Below are positions 1 to 8,520 of a stretch of 64,000 nt of DNA, piece by piece (position 1 is the stretch's first letter; every line of letters starts with the position of its first letter). Below the pieces are notes generated by a model. It saw nothing but the letters and a program-made list of their open reading frames with translations, did not search any database and was not told the DNA's origin. This stretch comes from Xanthomonas sp. AM6 (lineage in GTDB: Bacteria; Pseudomonadota; Gammaproteobacteria; Xanthomonadales; Xanthomonadaceae), in assembly GCF_025665335.1 (NCBI RefSeq), contig NZ_CP106869.1, positions 1,080,501 through 1,144,500 of the forward strand, read 5' to 3'. Position numbers and translations under genes: made by a program.

Positions 1-69
1 CGGCATGCGGGCAGTGTAGGGCGAAGGGCCGGCGCGGCAGCGGCGGGGCGCGCCGGCTACCGGCCGTTG

Positions 70-663
70 TTACAGCGAGGCCAGTTGCCGCTTCAGCAGC
101 GCCAGCGCCTGGCCGCGGTGGCTGATCCGGTTCTTCAGCGCCAGCGGCATCTGCGCCGCGCTCTGGCCGTGTTCGGGATCGAAGAACACCGGGTCGTAGC
201 CGTGGCCGCCGTCGCCGGCGCGCGCGTGCAGGATGCGCCCGTGCCAGCTGCCTTGCACCAGCAGCGGCTGCGGGTCTTCTGCGTGCCGCAGCAGCACCAG
301 CACGCAGTGGAAGTGCGCGCTGCGCTGCGCGTCGGGGACGTCGCGCAGTTCGTGCAGCAGCTTGTCGATGTTGGCCGCGGCGTTGCCGTGTTCGCCGGCG
401 TAGCGCGCCGAATACAGGCCGGGCGCGCCGCGCAGCGCGTCCACGCAGATGCCCGAGTCGTCGGCCAGCGCCGGCAGGCCGGTGAGCTGCGCGGCGTGGC
501 GCGCCTTCAGCAGCGCGTTCTCGATGAAGGTCAGCCCGGTCTCGTCGGCGTCGCGCACGCCGAGCGCGGATTGCGCGACCAGTTCGATGCCACTGCCGTC
601 GAGCAGCGCATGCAGTTCTTCCAGCTTGCCGGCGTTGCCGCTGGCCAGGACCAGTGTCTTCAT
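70..663 (-). CDS. rdgB: RdgB/HAM1 non-canonical purine NTP pyrophosphatase
   Basis: Hydrolyses XTP, dITP and ITP to the monophosphate plus pyrophosphate, keeping deaminated purines out of DNA and RNA (family knowledge). The 197-residue product has the family landmarks: SGNAGK at residues 8-13, [15 protein letters not shown] around 41-55, LADDSG at 66-71, SARYAG at 85-90 and GYDPVFF near the C-terminus. Length matches the E. coli protein. Its ATG overlaps the stop of the upstream VOC gene in an ATGA arrangement, so the two are probably translationally coupled in an rph-VOC-rdgB operon. Confidence 0.96.
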   Translation of the reverse strand: MKTLVLASGNAGKLEELHALLDGSGIELVAQSALGVRDADETGLTFIENALLKARHAAQLTGLPALADDSGICVDALRGAPGLYSARYAGEHGNAAANIDKLLHELRDVPDAQRSAHFHCVLVLLRHAEDPQPLLVQGSWHGRILHARAGDGGHGYDPVFFDPEHGQSAAQMPLALKNRISHRGQALALLKRQLASL

Positions 664-1052
664 TGCTTGGGTTCCAGCAGGTCCCACTTGGTGCCGTACA
701 GGTCGCGGAACACCGCCACCGTGCCGTAGGGTTCCGCGCGCGGGGGTTCGAGGAACTCCACGCCCTGCGCCAGCATCGCGGCGTGGTCGCGGGCGAAGTC
801 GTCGGTGTACAGGAAATGGTCCACGCGCCCGCCGGTCTGGTCGCCGATCCGCGCACGCTGGGCGGCGTCGCCGGGTTCGGCCAGCAGCAGCGCGGCATCG
901 TCGCTGCCGCCCGGGCCGACCACCACCCAGCGCTTGCCGTCGCCGAGCGCCACGTCCTGCAGCAGGGCGAAGCCGAGCTTGCCGGTGTACCAGGCGATCG
1001 CCGCGTCGTAGTCGGCCACGACCAGCGTGGTCAGTGCGATCCGCCGCTTCAC
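660..1052 (-). CDS. VOC-family (glyoxalase/bleomycin-resistance fold) protein
   Basis: A 130-residue single VOC module. It opens with [20 protein letters not shown] and ends with [16 protein letters not shown], the pattern of small glyoxalase-like proteins that bind a metal or small ligand in paired beta-alpha-beta-beta-beta units. The substrate cannot be told from sequence. The start is a GTG inside a GTGA overlap with the rph stop codon, and the stop overlaps the rdgB start, so it sits tightly between two nucleotide/RNA-metabolism genes. Confidence 0.85.
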   Translation of the reverse strand: MKRRIALTTLVVADYDAAIAWYTGKLGFALLQDVALGDGKRWVVVGPGGSDDAALLLAEPGDAAQRARIGDQTGGRVDHFLYTDDFARDHAAMLAQGVEFLEPPRAEPYGTVAVFRDLYGTKWDLLEPKQ

Positions 1053-1774
1053 CGTGCCAGCGCCTCGCGCTGGGCGGCCAGCAGCTGGCCGATGCCGGTC
1101 TCGGCCAGCGCCAGCAGCGCGTCGAGCTCGTCGCGGCGGAACGCATGGCCCTCGGCGGTGCCCTGGATCTCGATGAAGCCGCCGCCGTCGTTCATCACCA
1201 CGTTCATGTCGGTGTCGCAGTCGCTGTCCTCGGCGTAGTCCAGGTCCAGCACCGGGGTGCCGCGGTAGACGCCGACCGAGACCGCGGCGACCGCGCCCAG
1301 CACCACCGGCTTCTTCAGGTCGCCGCGCTTCTGCAGCCAGTTCACCGCGTCCATCAGCGCCACGTAGGCACCGGTGATCGCCGCGGTGCGGGTGCCGCCA
1401 TCGGCCTGCAGCACGTCGCAGTCCAGGGTGATGGTGCGCTCGCCGAGCGCGTTGCGGTCCACGCAGGCGCGCAGCGCGCGGCCGATCAGGCGCTGGATCT
1501 CCAGCGTGCGCCCGCCCTGCTTGCCGCGCGCGGCCTCGCGGTCGGAGCGCGAATGGGTGGCGCGCGGCAGCATGCCGTACTCGGCGGTGACCCAGCCTTC
1601 GCCCTTGCCGCGCAGGAAGCCCGGCACGCGGTTCTCGACGCTGGCGGTGCACAGCACGCGGGTGTCGCCGAAGCTGACCAGCACCGAGCCTTCGGCGTGG
1701 CGGGTGAAGGCGCGTTCGATGCGCACCGGGCGCAGCTGATCGGCCGTGCGGCCACTGGGACGGGAAAAGGACAT
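1049..1774 (-). CDS. rph: Ribonuclease PH
   Basis: A phosphorolytic 3'-5' exoribonuclease that trims tRNA precursors and structured RNA ends (family knowledge). The 241-residue protein is the normal length. It shows the RNase PH fold signatures: [16 protein letters not shown] near residues 36-51, [20 protein letters not shown] in the central arginine-rich phosphate/tRNA-binding region, and [20 protein letters not shown]. The ATG at 1774 is the only methionine fitting the conserved N-terminus MSFSRPSGR. It leads a three-gene run with overlapping codons and is divergent from yicC across about 100 bases. Confidence 0.97.
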   Translation of the reverse strand: MSFSRPSGRTADQLRPVRIERAFTRHAEGSVLVSFGDTRVLCTASVENRVPGFLRGKGEGWVTAEYGMLPRATHSRSDREAARGKQGGRTLEIQRLIGRALRACVDRNALGERTITLDCDVLQADGGTRTAAITGAYVALMDAVNWLQKRGDLKKPVVLGAVAAVSVGVYRGTPVLDLDYAEDSDCDTDMNVVMNDGGGFIEIQGTAEGHAFRRDELDALLALAETGIGQLLAAQREALAR

Positions 1775-1873
1775 GGGATCGATCCGGAGGTGGCGTGGGG
1801 CCGGGCGCGGCGTGGGGCCGGGCCGGTGGGGCGCTAGGGTACCATTCGCGCTTTGCACGCACCGGAACACCGC

Positions 1874-2737
1874 ATGATCCGCAGCATGACCGCCTTCGCC
1901 GGCGCCGAGCGCATCACTCCCTGGGGCACGCTGGGCTGCGAACTGCGCTCGGTCAACCACCGCTTCCTGGAAGTGGGCGTGCGCCTGCCGGAGGAACTGC
2001 GCGCGCTGGAGCCGCAGTTGCGCGAACGCCTGGCCGCGCGGATCAGCCGCGGCAAGCTGGACCTGATGCTGCGCCTGCGCGCGCCCGAGGCCAATGCGCA
2101 GTCGCTGGCGGTGAACGAGCCGCTGGTCGAGCAGCTGGCGGTGCTCGCGCAGCGGCTCGGCGCGCGCTTCCCGCAGCTGCAGGTGCAGTTCGCCGACCTG
2201 CTGCAACTGCCCGGCGTGCTGCAGGGGCAGGCGGTGGACCCGGCCGCGCTGCAGGCGCAGGCGCTGGATCTGCTGGACGACGTGGTGGCCGAGTTCGTCG
2301 CCGCGCGCGAGCGCGAGGGCGGCAAGCTGGCCGCGGCCATCGTCGAGCGGGTCGACGCGGTGGAGCGCATCGCCGGCGAGGTGAAGGAACTGATCCCGGC
2401 CATCCGCGAAGGCCAGCGCGCCAAGCTGGCCGCGCGCCTGGCCGACCTGCCGCATCCGGTCGATCCCGGCCGCGCCGAGCAGGAACTGGTGCTGTGGCTG
2501 CAGAAGCTCGACGTGGACGAGGAACTGGACCGGCTCGGCAGCCACATCAAGGAGATCCGCCGCGTGTTGCGCCAGCCCGAGCCGGCCGGCCGGCGCCTGG
2601 ATTTCCTGTTGCAGGAATTCAACCGCGAGGCCAACACCCTGGGTTCCAAGTCGGTGGACAGCCGCACCTCCAACGCGGCGGTGGAGCTGAAGGTGCTGAT
2701 CGACCAGATCCGCGAGCAGGTGCAGAACCTGGAGTAG
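1874..2737 (+). CDS. yicC: YicC-family endoribonuclease
   Basis: The 287-residue product has exactly the E. coli YicC length. It starts [12 protein letters not shown], carries the YicC N-terminal domain over about residues 1-155 and the DUF1732 C-terminal domain ending [15 protein letters not shown]. Family members are stress-associated RNA endonucleases. The conserved start MIRSMTAF is chosen over an in-frame ATG seven codons upstream. It is divergent from rph and convergent with tonB; a short GC stem with a TTCG loop at 2745-2758 lies between them. Confidence 0.93.
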   Translation: MIRSMTAFAGAERITPWGTLGCELRSVNHRFLEVGVRLPEELRALEPQLRERLAARISRGKLDLMLRLRAPEANAQSLAVNEPLVEQLAVLAQRLGARFPQLQVQFADLLQLPGVLQGQAVDPAALQAQALDLLDDVVAEFVAAREREGGKLAAAIVERVDAVERIAGEVKELIPAIREGQRAKLAARLADLPHPVDPGRAEQELVLWLQKLDVDEELDRLGSHIKEIRRVLRQPEPAGRRLDFLLQEFNREANTLGSKSVDSRTSNAAVELKVLIDQIREQVQNLE

Positions 2738-2783
2738 CGCTCCGCGCACTTCGGTGCGGCGCGATCGAACCGGCGCGGCCGCG

Positions 2784-3518
2784 TCAGCGGTCGCGCAGAA
2801 AGAAGTCCACCGGCACCACCACCTGTACCGGGTCGCCTTCGATCTCCGGCGGCGGCGCCGGCAACGGGCTGGCGCGCTGCACCGTCGCCAGCGTCTCGCT
2901 GTCCAGCGCGTCGTGGCCGCTGCCCTGGACGATGCGGATCGCGCTGGCATGGCCGTGCCGGTCCACCGCGAACTGGACCTGTACCACGCCTTCCTGCCTG
3001 CGCCGTTGCGCCGGCCGCGGGTAGCGCTTGTAGCGCTGCAGATGGCCCAGCACCTGCGCCTGCCAGGTGGCGCGCAGCTGTTGCGCCGCGCCGGAGAGCG
3101 ACTGCGCCGCGGCATAGCGGCTGGCCGGCGGCGCCGCCACGCTGGGCGGGGCGCTGGCCTGCGCGGTGCTGGCCGCTTGCGGTTGCTCCTGCGCCGGCGC
3201 CGACGGCTGCGGTGCTTCCGGGTCGGCATGCAGCGGTTGCGGCAGCGGGGGCGCCGGCAGCGGCGCGCGCACGCGCGGGGCCTGGCGCTGCTCCTGCCGC
3301 GGCGGGCCCGGCGGCAGATCGGTCGGTGGCGCCGGCGGCGCGGTCGGGGCCGGCGCCAGCTCCAGCATGAGCGCCTGCGCCGGAGCGACGGGCGGCGGCG
3401 CCCGATCGCGCGCCGGCCAGCACAGCAGCGCGGCGAGGAGCGCCGCATGCGCCGCCAGCACGCCACCCAGGCTGAGCAGCCAGCGGCGCAGCGCCCGCGC
3501 CTGCGGCCCCGCGCTCAT
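2784..3518 (-). CDS. tonB: TonB energy transducer (heme cluster)
   Basis: TonB couples the inner-membrane proton-motive force to outer-membrane receptors. The 244-residue protein has an N-terminal membrane anchor at about residues 12-34, a Pro/Ala-rich periplasm-spanning stretch at about 40-150, and a TonB C-terminal domain from about 155 with [18 protein letters not shown] and VDFFLRDR at the end. Its start overlaps the exbD stop by four bases. As the last gene of the exbB-exbD-tonB set behind the hemophore genes, it probably serves the dedicated heme receptor at 8521-11658. Confidence 0.93.
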   Translation of the reverse strand: MSAGPQARALRRWLLSLGGVLAAHAALLAALLCWPARDRAPPPVAPAQALMLELAPAPTAPPAPPTDLPPGPPRQEQRQAPRVRAPLPAPPLPQPLHADPEAPQPSAPAQEQPQAASTAQASAPPSVAAPPASRYAAAQSLSGAAQQLRATWQAQVLGHLQRYKRYPRPAQRRRQEGVVQVQFAVDRHGHASAIRIVQGSGHDALDSETLATVQRASPLPAPPPEIEGDPVQVVVPVDFFLRDR

Positions 3519-3940
3519 CGATCGGCCGGCTCCAGCCCGACCAGCGCGACCTTCAAGTAGCCCGCGTCGCGCAGCGCGTCCATCGTCCGCATCAGCTCGC
3601 CGTAGGCCACCGCGCGGTCGGCGCGCAGGAAGATGCGCTGCGCGCGGTCGCCTTGGGTCAGCCGGTCCAGCGCCGGCTGCAGCGCATCGCGCTCGATCCG
3701 GGTGTCGCCGAGGCGCAGGCTCAGGTCCTTGCCCAGGGTCAGGTAGACCGGGTCGCGGTCCCTGGGCTGCGGCGCCGCGGTGCTGGCGGGCAGTTCCACC
3801 GGCACCTGCACCGTGGCCAGCGGCGCGGCGACCATGAAGACGATCAGCAGCACCAGCATCACGTCGATCAGTGGGGTGACGTTGATCGCGTGGTTCTCGT
3901 CCAGCGCATCGTCGTCGTCTCGGTCGGTGCGGATCGCCAT
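3515..3940 (-). CDS. exbD: ExbD biopolymer transport protein
   Basis: A 141-residue single-span protein of the ExbD/TolR family. After an acidic cytoplasmic start comes INVTPLIDVMLVLLIVFMVA, in which Asp26 is the conserved ion-carrying residue of the channel. The periplasmic domain follows and ends DAGYLKVALVGLEP. It forms the stator with ExbB and energises TonB. It overlaps tonB by four bases and follows exbB after a 10-base gap. Confidence 0.95.
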   Translation of the reverse strand: MAIRTDRDDDDALDENHAINVTPLIDVMLVLLIVFMVAAPLATVQVPVELPASTAAPQPRDRDPVYLTLGKDLSLRLGDTRIERDALQPALDRLTQGDRAQRIFLRADRAVAYGELMRTMDALRDAGYLKVALVGLEPADR

Positions 3941-3950
3941 GCCGGTGGCC

Positions 3951-4742
3951 TCACCGCATGCCGGCCAGGGGCGCGCCTTGCGACGCGGGCCTGGATGCCC
4001 GATCGCGGTCCAGGTCGCGCGACACCAGCTGCTGCACGCCGGCCGACAGATCGCCCAGTTGCTGGCGCAGGCCGCCCAGCGTGCGCGCGAAATGGTTGTA
4101 GACCACCACCGCCGGAATCGCGGCGACCAGGCCCAGCGCGGTCGCGAGCAATGCCTCGGCGATGCCGGGCGCGACCACCGCCAGGTTGGTGGTGTTGGCC
4201 CGGGCGATGCCGACGAAGCTGTTCATGATGCCCCACACGGTGCCGAACAGGCCGACGAACGGCGCGGTGGCGCCGATCGTGGCGAGCAGGCCGGTGCCCT
4301 TGCGCAGTTGTCGCGCATGGCCCAGTTCGATCCGTTCCAGGCGCGAGGCCAGCCGTTCCTTGATCCCGCCCGTGTCCTCCAGGCCGCTGGAAAGCTGCAG
4401 TTCGGCGCGGGCCTCGTGCAGCAGCAGCTGCGCCGCAGGCGCCGCCAGCGGCGGGCGGCGCTCGGCATCGGCCAGGTCCTGCGCTTGCGACAGCGCCGTG
4501 CGCGCGGCCTGCAGCGCCTGCCCGAGCCGCGCCAGTTCCCAGCTCTTGGCCACCAGCACCGTCCAAGTGGCGACCGAGGCGATGGCCAGGCCGACCATCA
4601 CCGCCTGCACCACCACGTCGGCGTGCAGGAACATCTGCCAGGGCCCCAGGTCGGGCGGCAGCACGGAGGGCGGGGCGATGTCGGCATGCATGGGCGTCAT
4701 CCAGCGGATCGGAACGAGGGCGGAAGTGTGTGTTTGCGTCAT
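3951..4742 (-). CDS. exbB: ExbB/TolQ/MotA-type proton channel
   Basis: A 263-residue MotA/TolQ/ExbB-family protein. The first membrane segment lies near residues 45-65 (VVVQAVMVGLAIASVATWTV). The hallmark TM2-TM3 block follows: LLATIGATAPFVGLFGTVWG, then IAEALLATALGLVAAIPAVV. The ATG at 4742 gives the N-terminus MTQTHTSALVPIRW; later methionines at residues 15 and 18 are possible starts. It begins the exbB-exbD-tonB run. Confidence 0.93.
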   Translation of the reverse strand: MTQTHTSALVPIRWMTPMHADIAPPSVLPPDLGPWQMFLHADVVVQAVMVGLAIASVATWTVLVAKSWELARLGQALQAARTALSQAQDLADAERRPPLAAPAAQLLLHEARAELQLSSGLEDTGGIKERLASRLERIELGHARQLRKGTGLLATIGATAPFVGLFGTVWGIMNSFVGIARANTTNLAVVAPGIAEALLATALGLVAAIPAVVVYNHFARTLGGLRQQLGDLSAGVQQLVSRDLDRDRASRPASQGAPLAGMR

Positions 4743-4977
4743 GGCGCGGGCGGGCGGCGCGCCCGGCAGCAGGCCGGCCGATTGCAGGCAGGACCAGCAC
4801 CCGGGACCAGGCCGATGCCGCGGTCGCGCGGCCGCGTCGCGCGCGGCGGCATGCAGGTGCCGCAGCATCGGCCGGCGTGCGCGCTGGGCACCTGCCGTGC
4901 CAGCCACGGCGCCGTCAGGCGTGCCGAGGCAGCGTCCAACCCGGCGCCGCGCCGCCGCGCGCGGATCCCGCCCGTCA

Positions 4978-5373
4978 TCACGGCGCTCCCTGCGCATCGG
5001 CGGCGTGGCGCGGTGCCGGACGCGACAGCACGTAGGCGGCGCTGCCGGCGAAGAACAGGCCCACGCCCACCGCCAGCTTCCAGCCCGGATGCGCGCCGCA
5101 CCAGAACAGCGCGTAGCCCATGCCCATGCCGGCGCCGGCGAAGCACTTGCCGCGGCGCGTGATCGCGCCCTGTTCGCGCCACAGCCGCAAGGCGGCGCCG
5201 TAGCGGGGATGCTGCAGCAGCCATGCCTCCAGGCGCGGCGAGGAGCGCGAGAAGCACCACGCCGCCAGGATCAGGAAGATCGTGGTCGGCATCACCGGCA
5301 GCACCGCGCCGATCAGGCCCAGCGCAAGCATCAGCAGGCCCAGGCAGCGCCACGCGCCGCGGCTCAGCGCCAT
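4978..5373 (-). CDS. DUF454 (YbaN-type) inner-membrane protein
   Basis: A 131-residue membrane protein of the DUF454/YbaN family, with [20 protein letters not shown] as first span, the family's [20 protein letters not shown] segment, and two further hydrophobic stretches. The ATG at 5373 is chosen because GAGGAG lies eight bases upstream; an earlier ATG at 5412 would overlap the heme oxygenase gene and lacks a ribosome-binding site. Function is unknown for the family. Its place between hemO and exbB suggests a role tied to heme or iron uptake, which is inference. Confidence 0.85.
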   Translation of the reverse strand: MALSRGAWRCLGLLMLALGLIGAVLPVMPTTIFLILAAWCFSRSSPRLEAWLLQHPRYGAALRLWREQGAITRRGKCFAGAGMGMGYALFWCGAHPGWKLAVGVGLFFAGSAAYVLSRPAPRHAADAQGAP

Positions 5374-5398
5374 CGCCGGAACTCCTCGCGGCACGGCC

Positions 5399-6004
5399 TC
5401 ATCGCGCGCCATCGGCAAGATAGGCGTCGACATGGGCGTACACACGATCGAACGCGGCGCACGCCGCATCGATCACCGCCTGCTCCTGCGCCGGATCCAG
5501 CGGCACGCTGTCGAGCGCGGCGGTGAACTGGCGCCAATGCCGCGCGCGCCCGTCGGGATGGCCGGCGAGATGGCGCGCACCGAACTGCTCGTGCAGTCCC
5601 AGTTTGGCGGCCAGCTTGGCCAGGATCGCCGCGCCCAGGCTGGACCCTTCGGCCACGTACAGCCAGCCCAGCGCGTTGACCTGCTTTTCGTAGTAGCGGC
5701 CGTCCGGCGCCGGCGCCGGGCGCATGGCGGGGACCGCCACGCCCAGGTCGGCCAGGTCGGCCACCATCTGCGGCAGGCGCCGCCGCTGCGCCAGTTCGGG
5801 CACCACGCTGGCCAGCACCGGGTTGCGGTACACGCTCTCCATGTCGCAGTGGAAGCAGTACTGCGCCTGCACGAAGCGCGTGTAGTTGGCGCGCGATGCG
5901 AACGGCTGCGCGGCCATGATGCGTTGGTCCAGGCGCGCGTGCGCGGCGTGGGTGGCGGCCTTCAGGCGCTGGCTGCGGGTGGCGTCGACGAGGGTCTGGT
6001 TCAT
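5399..6004 (-). CDS. hemO: Bacterial heme oxygenase (HemO/PigA type)
   Basis: Cleaves heme to biliverdin, CO and iron in the cytoplasm. The 201-residue protein has the N-terminal proximal-histidine helix [13 protein letters not shown], with His22 at the ligand position (four after Thr18), and the distal helix [18 protein letters not shown] where glycines leave room for oxygen. Length and layout match the bacterial HemO/BphO group. No bacteriophytochrome gene is adjacent. Its neighbours are a Slam exporter and hemophore on one side and the TonB system on the other, so the job is iron release from imported heme rather than chromophore synthesis. Confidence 0.93.
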   Translation of the reverse strand: MNQTLVDATRSQRLKAATHAAHARLDQRIMAAQPFASRANYTRFVQAQYCFHCDMESVYRNPVLASVVPELAQRRRLPQMVADLADLGVAVPAMRPAPAPDGRYYEKQVNALGWLYVAEGSSLGAAILAKLAAKLGLHEQFGARHLAGHPDGRARHWRQFTAALDSVPLDPAQEQAVIDAACAAFDRVYAHVDAYLADGAR

Positions 6005-6077
6005 GGCGCAGGCTCGATGGCGAAAGGGAAGGAAGGCGGCGCGCTTGGCACGGGCGCCGATCGCAACGACACTTGGG

Positions 6078-7577
6078 TCACAGCGTCCGCTCCAGCTTCA
6101 GACTGACCGTGTTCCTGTCGTAGCTGTACAGCCAGTCGACGTTGCTGCGGACATGGCTGCGGCGCAGCGCCAGCAGCGGCACGAAGCCGGCGACGGCCAG
6201 GCGCGGCGCGCGCAGGACCAGGCTGTAGCCCTGCTCGGCGTCGTCGCGCCGCGCACCGAGCACGGCGCTGAAGGCGCCGTAGTCGCGGCGTCGGTAGGAA
6301 GCGAACAGCGTGCCGCTGAAGCCATTCGGCCACTGCAGCGAGCCGCCCAGGCGAACGCCCTTCTGCAGGAAGGACTCCACCGGTTGCGTGGCGGCGCTGT
6401 CGGTCAGGTCGGCGCCGGCGAAGACGGTCCAGCGCGTGCCGAGACTGCGGAAATAGGTGGCGTACGCGCTGCGCACCACTCCGTCGTAGCTGCCGGCGTA
6501 GTCGCCGCGGCGATAGCGCACGTCCTTCCAGTCGCCTTCCAGCTTGAGCAGCGCGCGCGGCGAGAGCGTCCAGCTCCATTCCGCATGCGCGCCCCAGGCT
6601 CCGTACAGCGCGTCGTTGCCCAGTGCGTAGTATTCGAACGAGGGCGCCAGCGCCAGCGTGTGCCGTCCGCTGCGATAGCTGTAGCCGGCCTGGCTGGTCG
6701 AGGTCAGTTCGTTGTAGGCGCCGTTGTCGCGGTAGCCCTGGCCGAACAGCAGCGAGCGCAGGTACAGCCCGTGGTGCCCGCGCAGCGGCAGGCGCCGGTC
6801 GACGCTGGCATCGTAGTCGTAGCCGGCGGCGCCGATCGCGTCGGGCGTGCTGCGGCTGAAGAAGCAGCGTCCGTCCATCAGCAGCAGGCAGACCGAGCTG
6901 GCCGAGGTGCGATTGACGTTGTCGCTCCATGCCGGTCCCAGCGCGAACGCGCCGTTCCAGCCGCGGCGCCCGGCCAGGGCCCGACGGAAGCTGGCGACGC
7001 TGCCGCGCACGCCCTCGGTCTTGGGATCGCTGGCATCGATCGAGGCCTCGATCGCCGCGAACGCCTGCTCGGCCTCGCGATCCTGCTGGTCCTCGAACAG
7101 TACCCGCGCCAGTTCCAGCCGGCCCGGCAGGAAGTCCGGTCGCAGCGCCAGCACTGCCCGGTACTCGCGTTCGGCCTCGCGGTAGCGGCCGCCGTTGCGC
7201 GCCACCGCGCCCTGCGCGTAGTGGATCAGCAGCGGATCGCGATCGGCCAGGGTCAGGTATTCCTGCAGGAAACGCTGCACCGCCGGCCATTGCCGGTTCT
7301 GCAGCGACAGGTACAGCGCGCGGCCGACGTCGTTGGCGGTGTGCGCGACGATGTAGGACTTGCCGTCGACGCTGATGGTCGGTCGCTCGGCGTCCGCTTC
7401 GTCCTTGAGCAGCGCGCGCTCGCGCTCGGCCGCCTGGCCCTGGCTGCGTTGGTCCAGCATGCGCCGCATGTCGTCCTGCGACTGCGCCGGCACGCAGGCG
7501 CAAACGGCCATGGCCATGCATCCCAGCAGGAACGCCGTGGTGCGCGGACGCCGCCGCGCAGAAGGAATGGAATGCAT
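6078..7577 (-). CDS. Slam-like outer-membrane hemophore exporter (TPR + DUF560 barrel)
   Basis: A 499-residue protein with a probable signal peptide ending near residue 33, a TPR-rich periplasmic domain at about 70-205 (GRYREAEREYRAVLALRPDF is a TPR-type helix pair), and a C-terminal barrel from about 215 rich in alternating aromatic strands, ending DRNTVSLKLERTL. This is the Slam (surface lipoprotein assembly modulator, DUF560) architecture. Slams move specific substrates with a TbpB-type barrel across the outer membrane. The gene directly downstream of a TbpB-barrel hemophore is its expected partner, as in the Acinetobacter hemophilin system. Confidence 0.88.
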   Translation of the reverse strand: MHSIPSARRRPRTTAFLLGCMAMAVCACVPAQSQDDMRRMLDQRSQGQAAERERALLKDEADAERPTISVDGKSYIVAHTANDVGRALYLSLQNRQWPAVQRFLQEYLTLADRDPLLIHYAQGAVARNGGRYREAEREYRAVLALRPDFLPGRLELARVLFEDQQDREAEQAFAAIEASIDASDPKTEGVRGSVASFRRALAGRRGWNGAFALGPAWSDNVNRTSASSVCLLLMDGRCFFSRSTPDAIGAAGYDYDASVDRRLPLRGHHGLYLRSLLFGQGYRDNGAYNELTSTSQAGYSYRSGRHTLALAPSFEYYALGNDALYGAWGAHAEWSWTLSPRALLKLEGDWKDVRYRRGDYAGSYDGVVRSAYATYFRSLGTRWTVFAGADLTDSAATQPVESFLQKGVRLGGSLQWPNGFSGTLFASYRRRDYGAFSAVLGARRDDAEQGYSLVLRAPRLAVAGFVPLLALRRSHVRSNVDWLYSYDRNTVSLKLERTL

Positions 7578-7601
7578 CGATGCGCCGTGGAAATGAGGGA
7601 A

Positions 7602-7659
7602 GCAGGACTGGCTTGGCCTTGGCTTGTCCTGCGTGAAGTGGCTCGGAGGAACGCGAGCC
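7602..7659 (-). other. Paired hairpins between hemophore and Slam genes
   Basis: Two inverted repeats lie just after the hemophore stop: GGCTCG at 7640-7645 pairing with CGAGCC at 7654-7659, and GCAGGAC at 7602-7608 pairing with GTCCTGC at 7625-7631. Neither is followed by a T-run on the transcribed strand, so they look more like message-processing or stability hairpins than terminators. They could let the hemophore be made in excess of its exporter. Confidence 0.4.
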
Positions 7660-7675
7660 GGGGAAGCGCTTGCGG

Positions 7676-8440
7676 TTACTGCTTGGCGCCGCCGAACGCG
7701 GTGTCGTAGGCGACGCCGGCGAAATCGGCGATGCCCGCCAGCGCGGTCTGGTTGGCGTAGAACTGGCCGGAGACCGCGCCGTTGGACGCCACCAGGGTGC
7801 CCGACTGCCGCGCCGTGGCGTTGCTGCCGGAGATGCTGGCGTTGCCGTTGATGGTGGCCGTGCCGATGTTGACCGCGAAGCCGGCGCCGTTCTGGATCGA
7901 GCCGGTCAGCCTGGCGGTGCCGAAGTTGGCGCTGAAGGTGCCGGTCAGCTGGTTGCCGGCGCTGTAGTTGTTGAGGCCGACCACGCTGTAGCTGGCCGTG
8001 CCCGAGGTCGGGACGCTGCTATCGGGCTTGTCGCCGATGAAGTACACCGTGTGCGTGCCCAGCCCGTCGGTGGTGTCCTTGCGCGAGTACCACTCGCCGA
8101 ACCACACGTCCTGGCTGCCCACCTGGGCGAAGGCGAACACGCCCAGGTTGTCGTGGCTGCTCGGCGCGCCGCTGTAGGGGAAGTTCAGCACCTTCACCGA
8201 GCCGACGCCGCCGTAGGTGGCCAGCCCCTTGAAATCCACCGGATTGTTCAGCCCGGTCGAGTTCACCGCGATGCCGGCGAATCCGGCCTGGTGCGGCCCG
8301 CCGTTGACCGTGGATTCGCCGACCTTGACGTAGGCCTCGTTGCTCGATTTGCCGACGAACGGAGCGGCGTGCGCGCTGCCCAGCATGCCGGCCACGGCCA
8401 GGCCCAGGACGGCGGCGATGCGTGTGTTTTTCGTGTTCAT
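7676..8440 (-). CDS. Hemophilin-like secreted hemophore (TbpB-barrel protein)
   Basis: A 254-residue secreted protein. The signal peptide ends ...GSAHA at residue 25 with a signal-peptidase I site and no lipobox cysteine, so it should be soluble rather than surface-anchored. Residues about 26-140 form the handle-like domain with DVWFGEW at 111-117 and HTVYFIGD at 130-137, a pattern of hemophilin/HphA proteins. Residues about 165-254 form a TbpB-type C-terminal barrel (GTFSANFGTARLTGSI, ending FGGAKQ), the part read by Slam exporters. Mature-chain histidines available as heme ligands are His50, His96 and His130. It sits between receptor and Slam genes. Heme binding itself is inferred. Confidence 0.85.
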   Translation of the reverse strand: MNTKNTRIAAVLGLAVAGMLGSAHAAPFVGKSSNEAYVKVGESTVNGGPHQAGFAGIAVNSTGLNNPVDFKGLATYGGVGSVKVLNFPYSGAPSSHDNLGVFAFAQVGSQDVWFGEWYSRKDTTDGLGTHTVYFIGDKPDSSVPTSGTASYSVVGLNNYSAGNQLTGTFSANFGTARLTGSIQNGAGFAVNIGTATINGNASISGSNATARQSGTLVASNGAVSGQFYANQTALAGIADFAGVAYDTAFGGAKQ

Positions 8441-8520
8441 GCGATGTATCCCTATGGTTGGATTGGAACGACGAGGACGTCCGTGTCCGGAACAGGCCAC
8501 ACTCCTTGATGCGTCCGGGC

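Noticed and set aside
1-69. Possible gene end at the left edge
   Set aside because: Only 69 bases with no convincing frame; nothing can be supported.
4743-4977. Possible small gene between exbB and the DUF454 gene
   Set aside because: Frames here are Arg/Pro/Ala-rich extensions of exbB shadows without start signals; treated as a 235-base gap.
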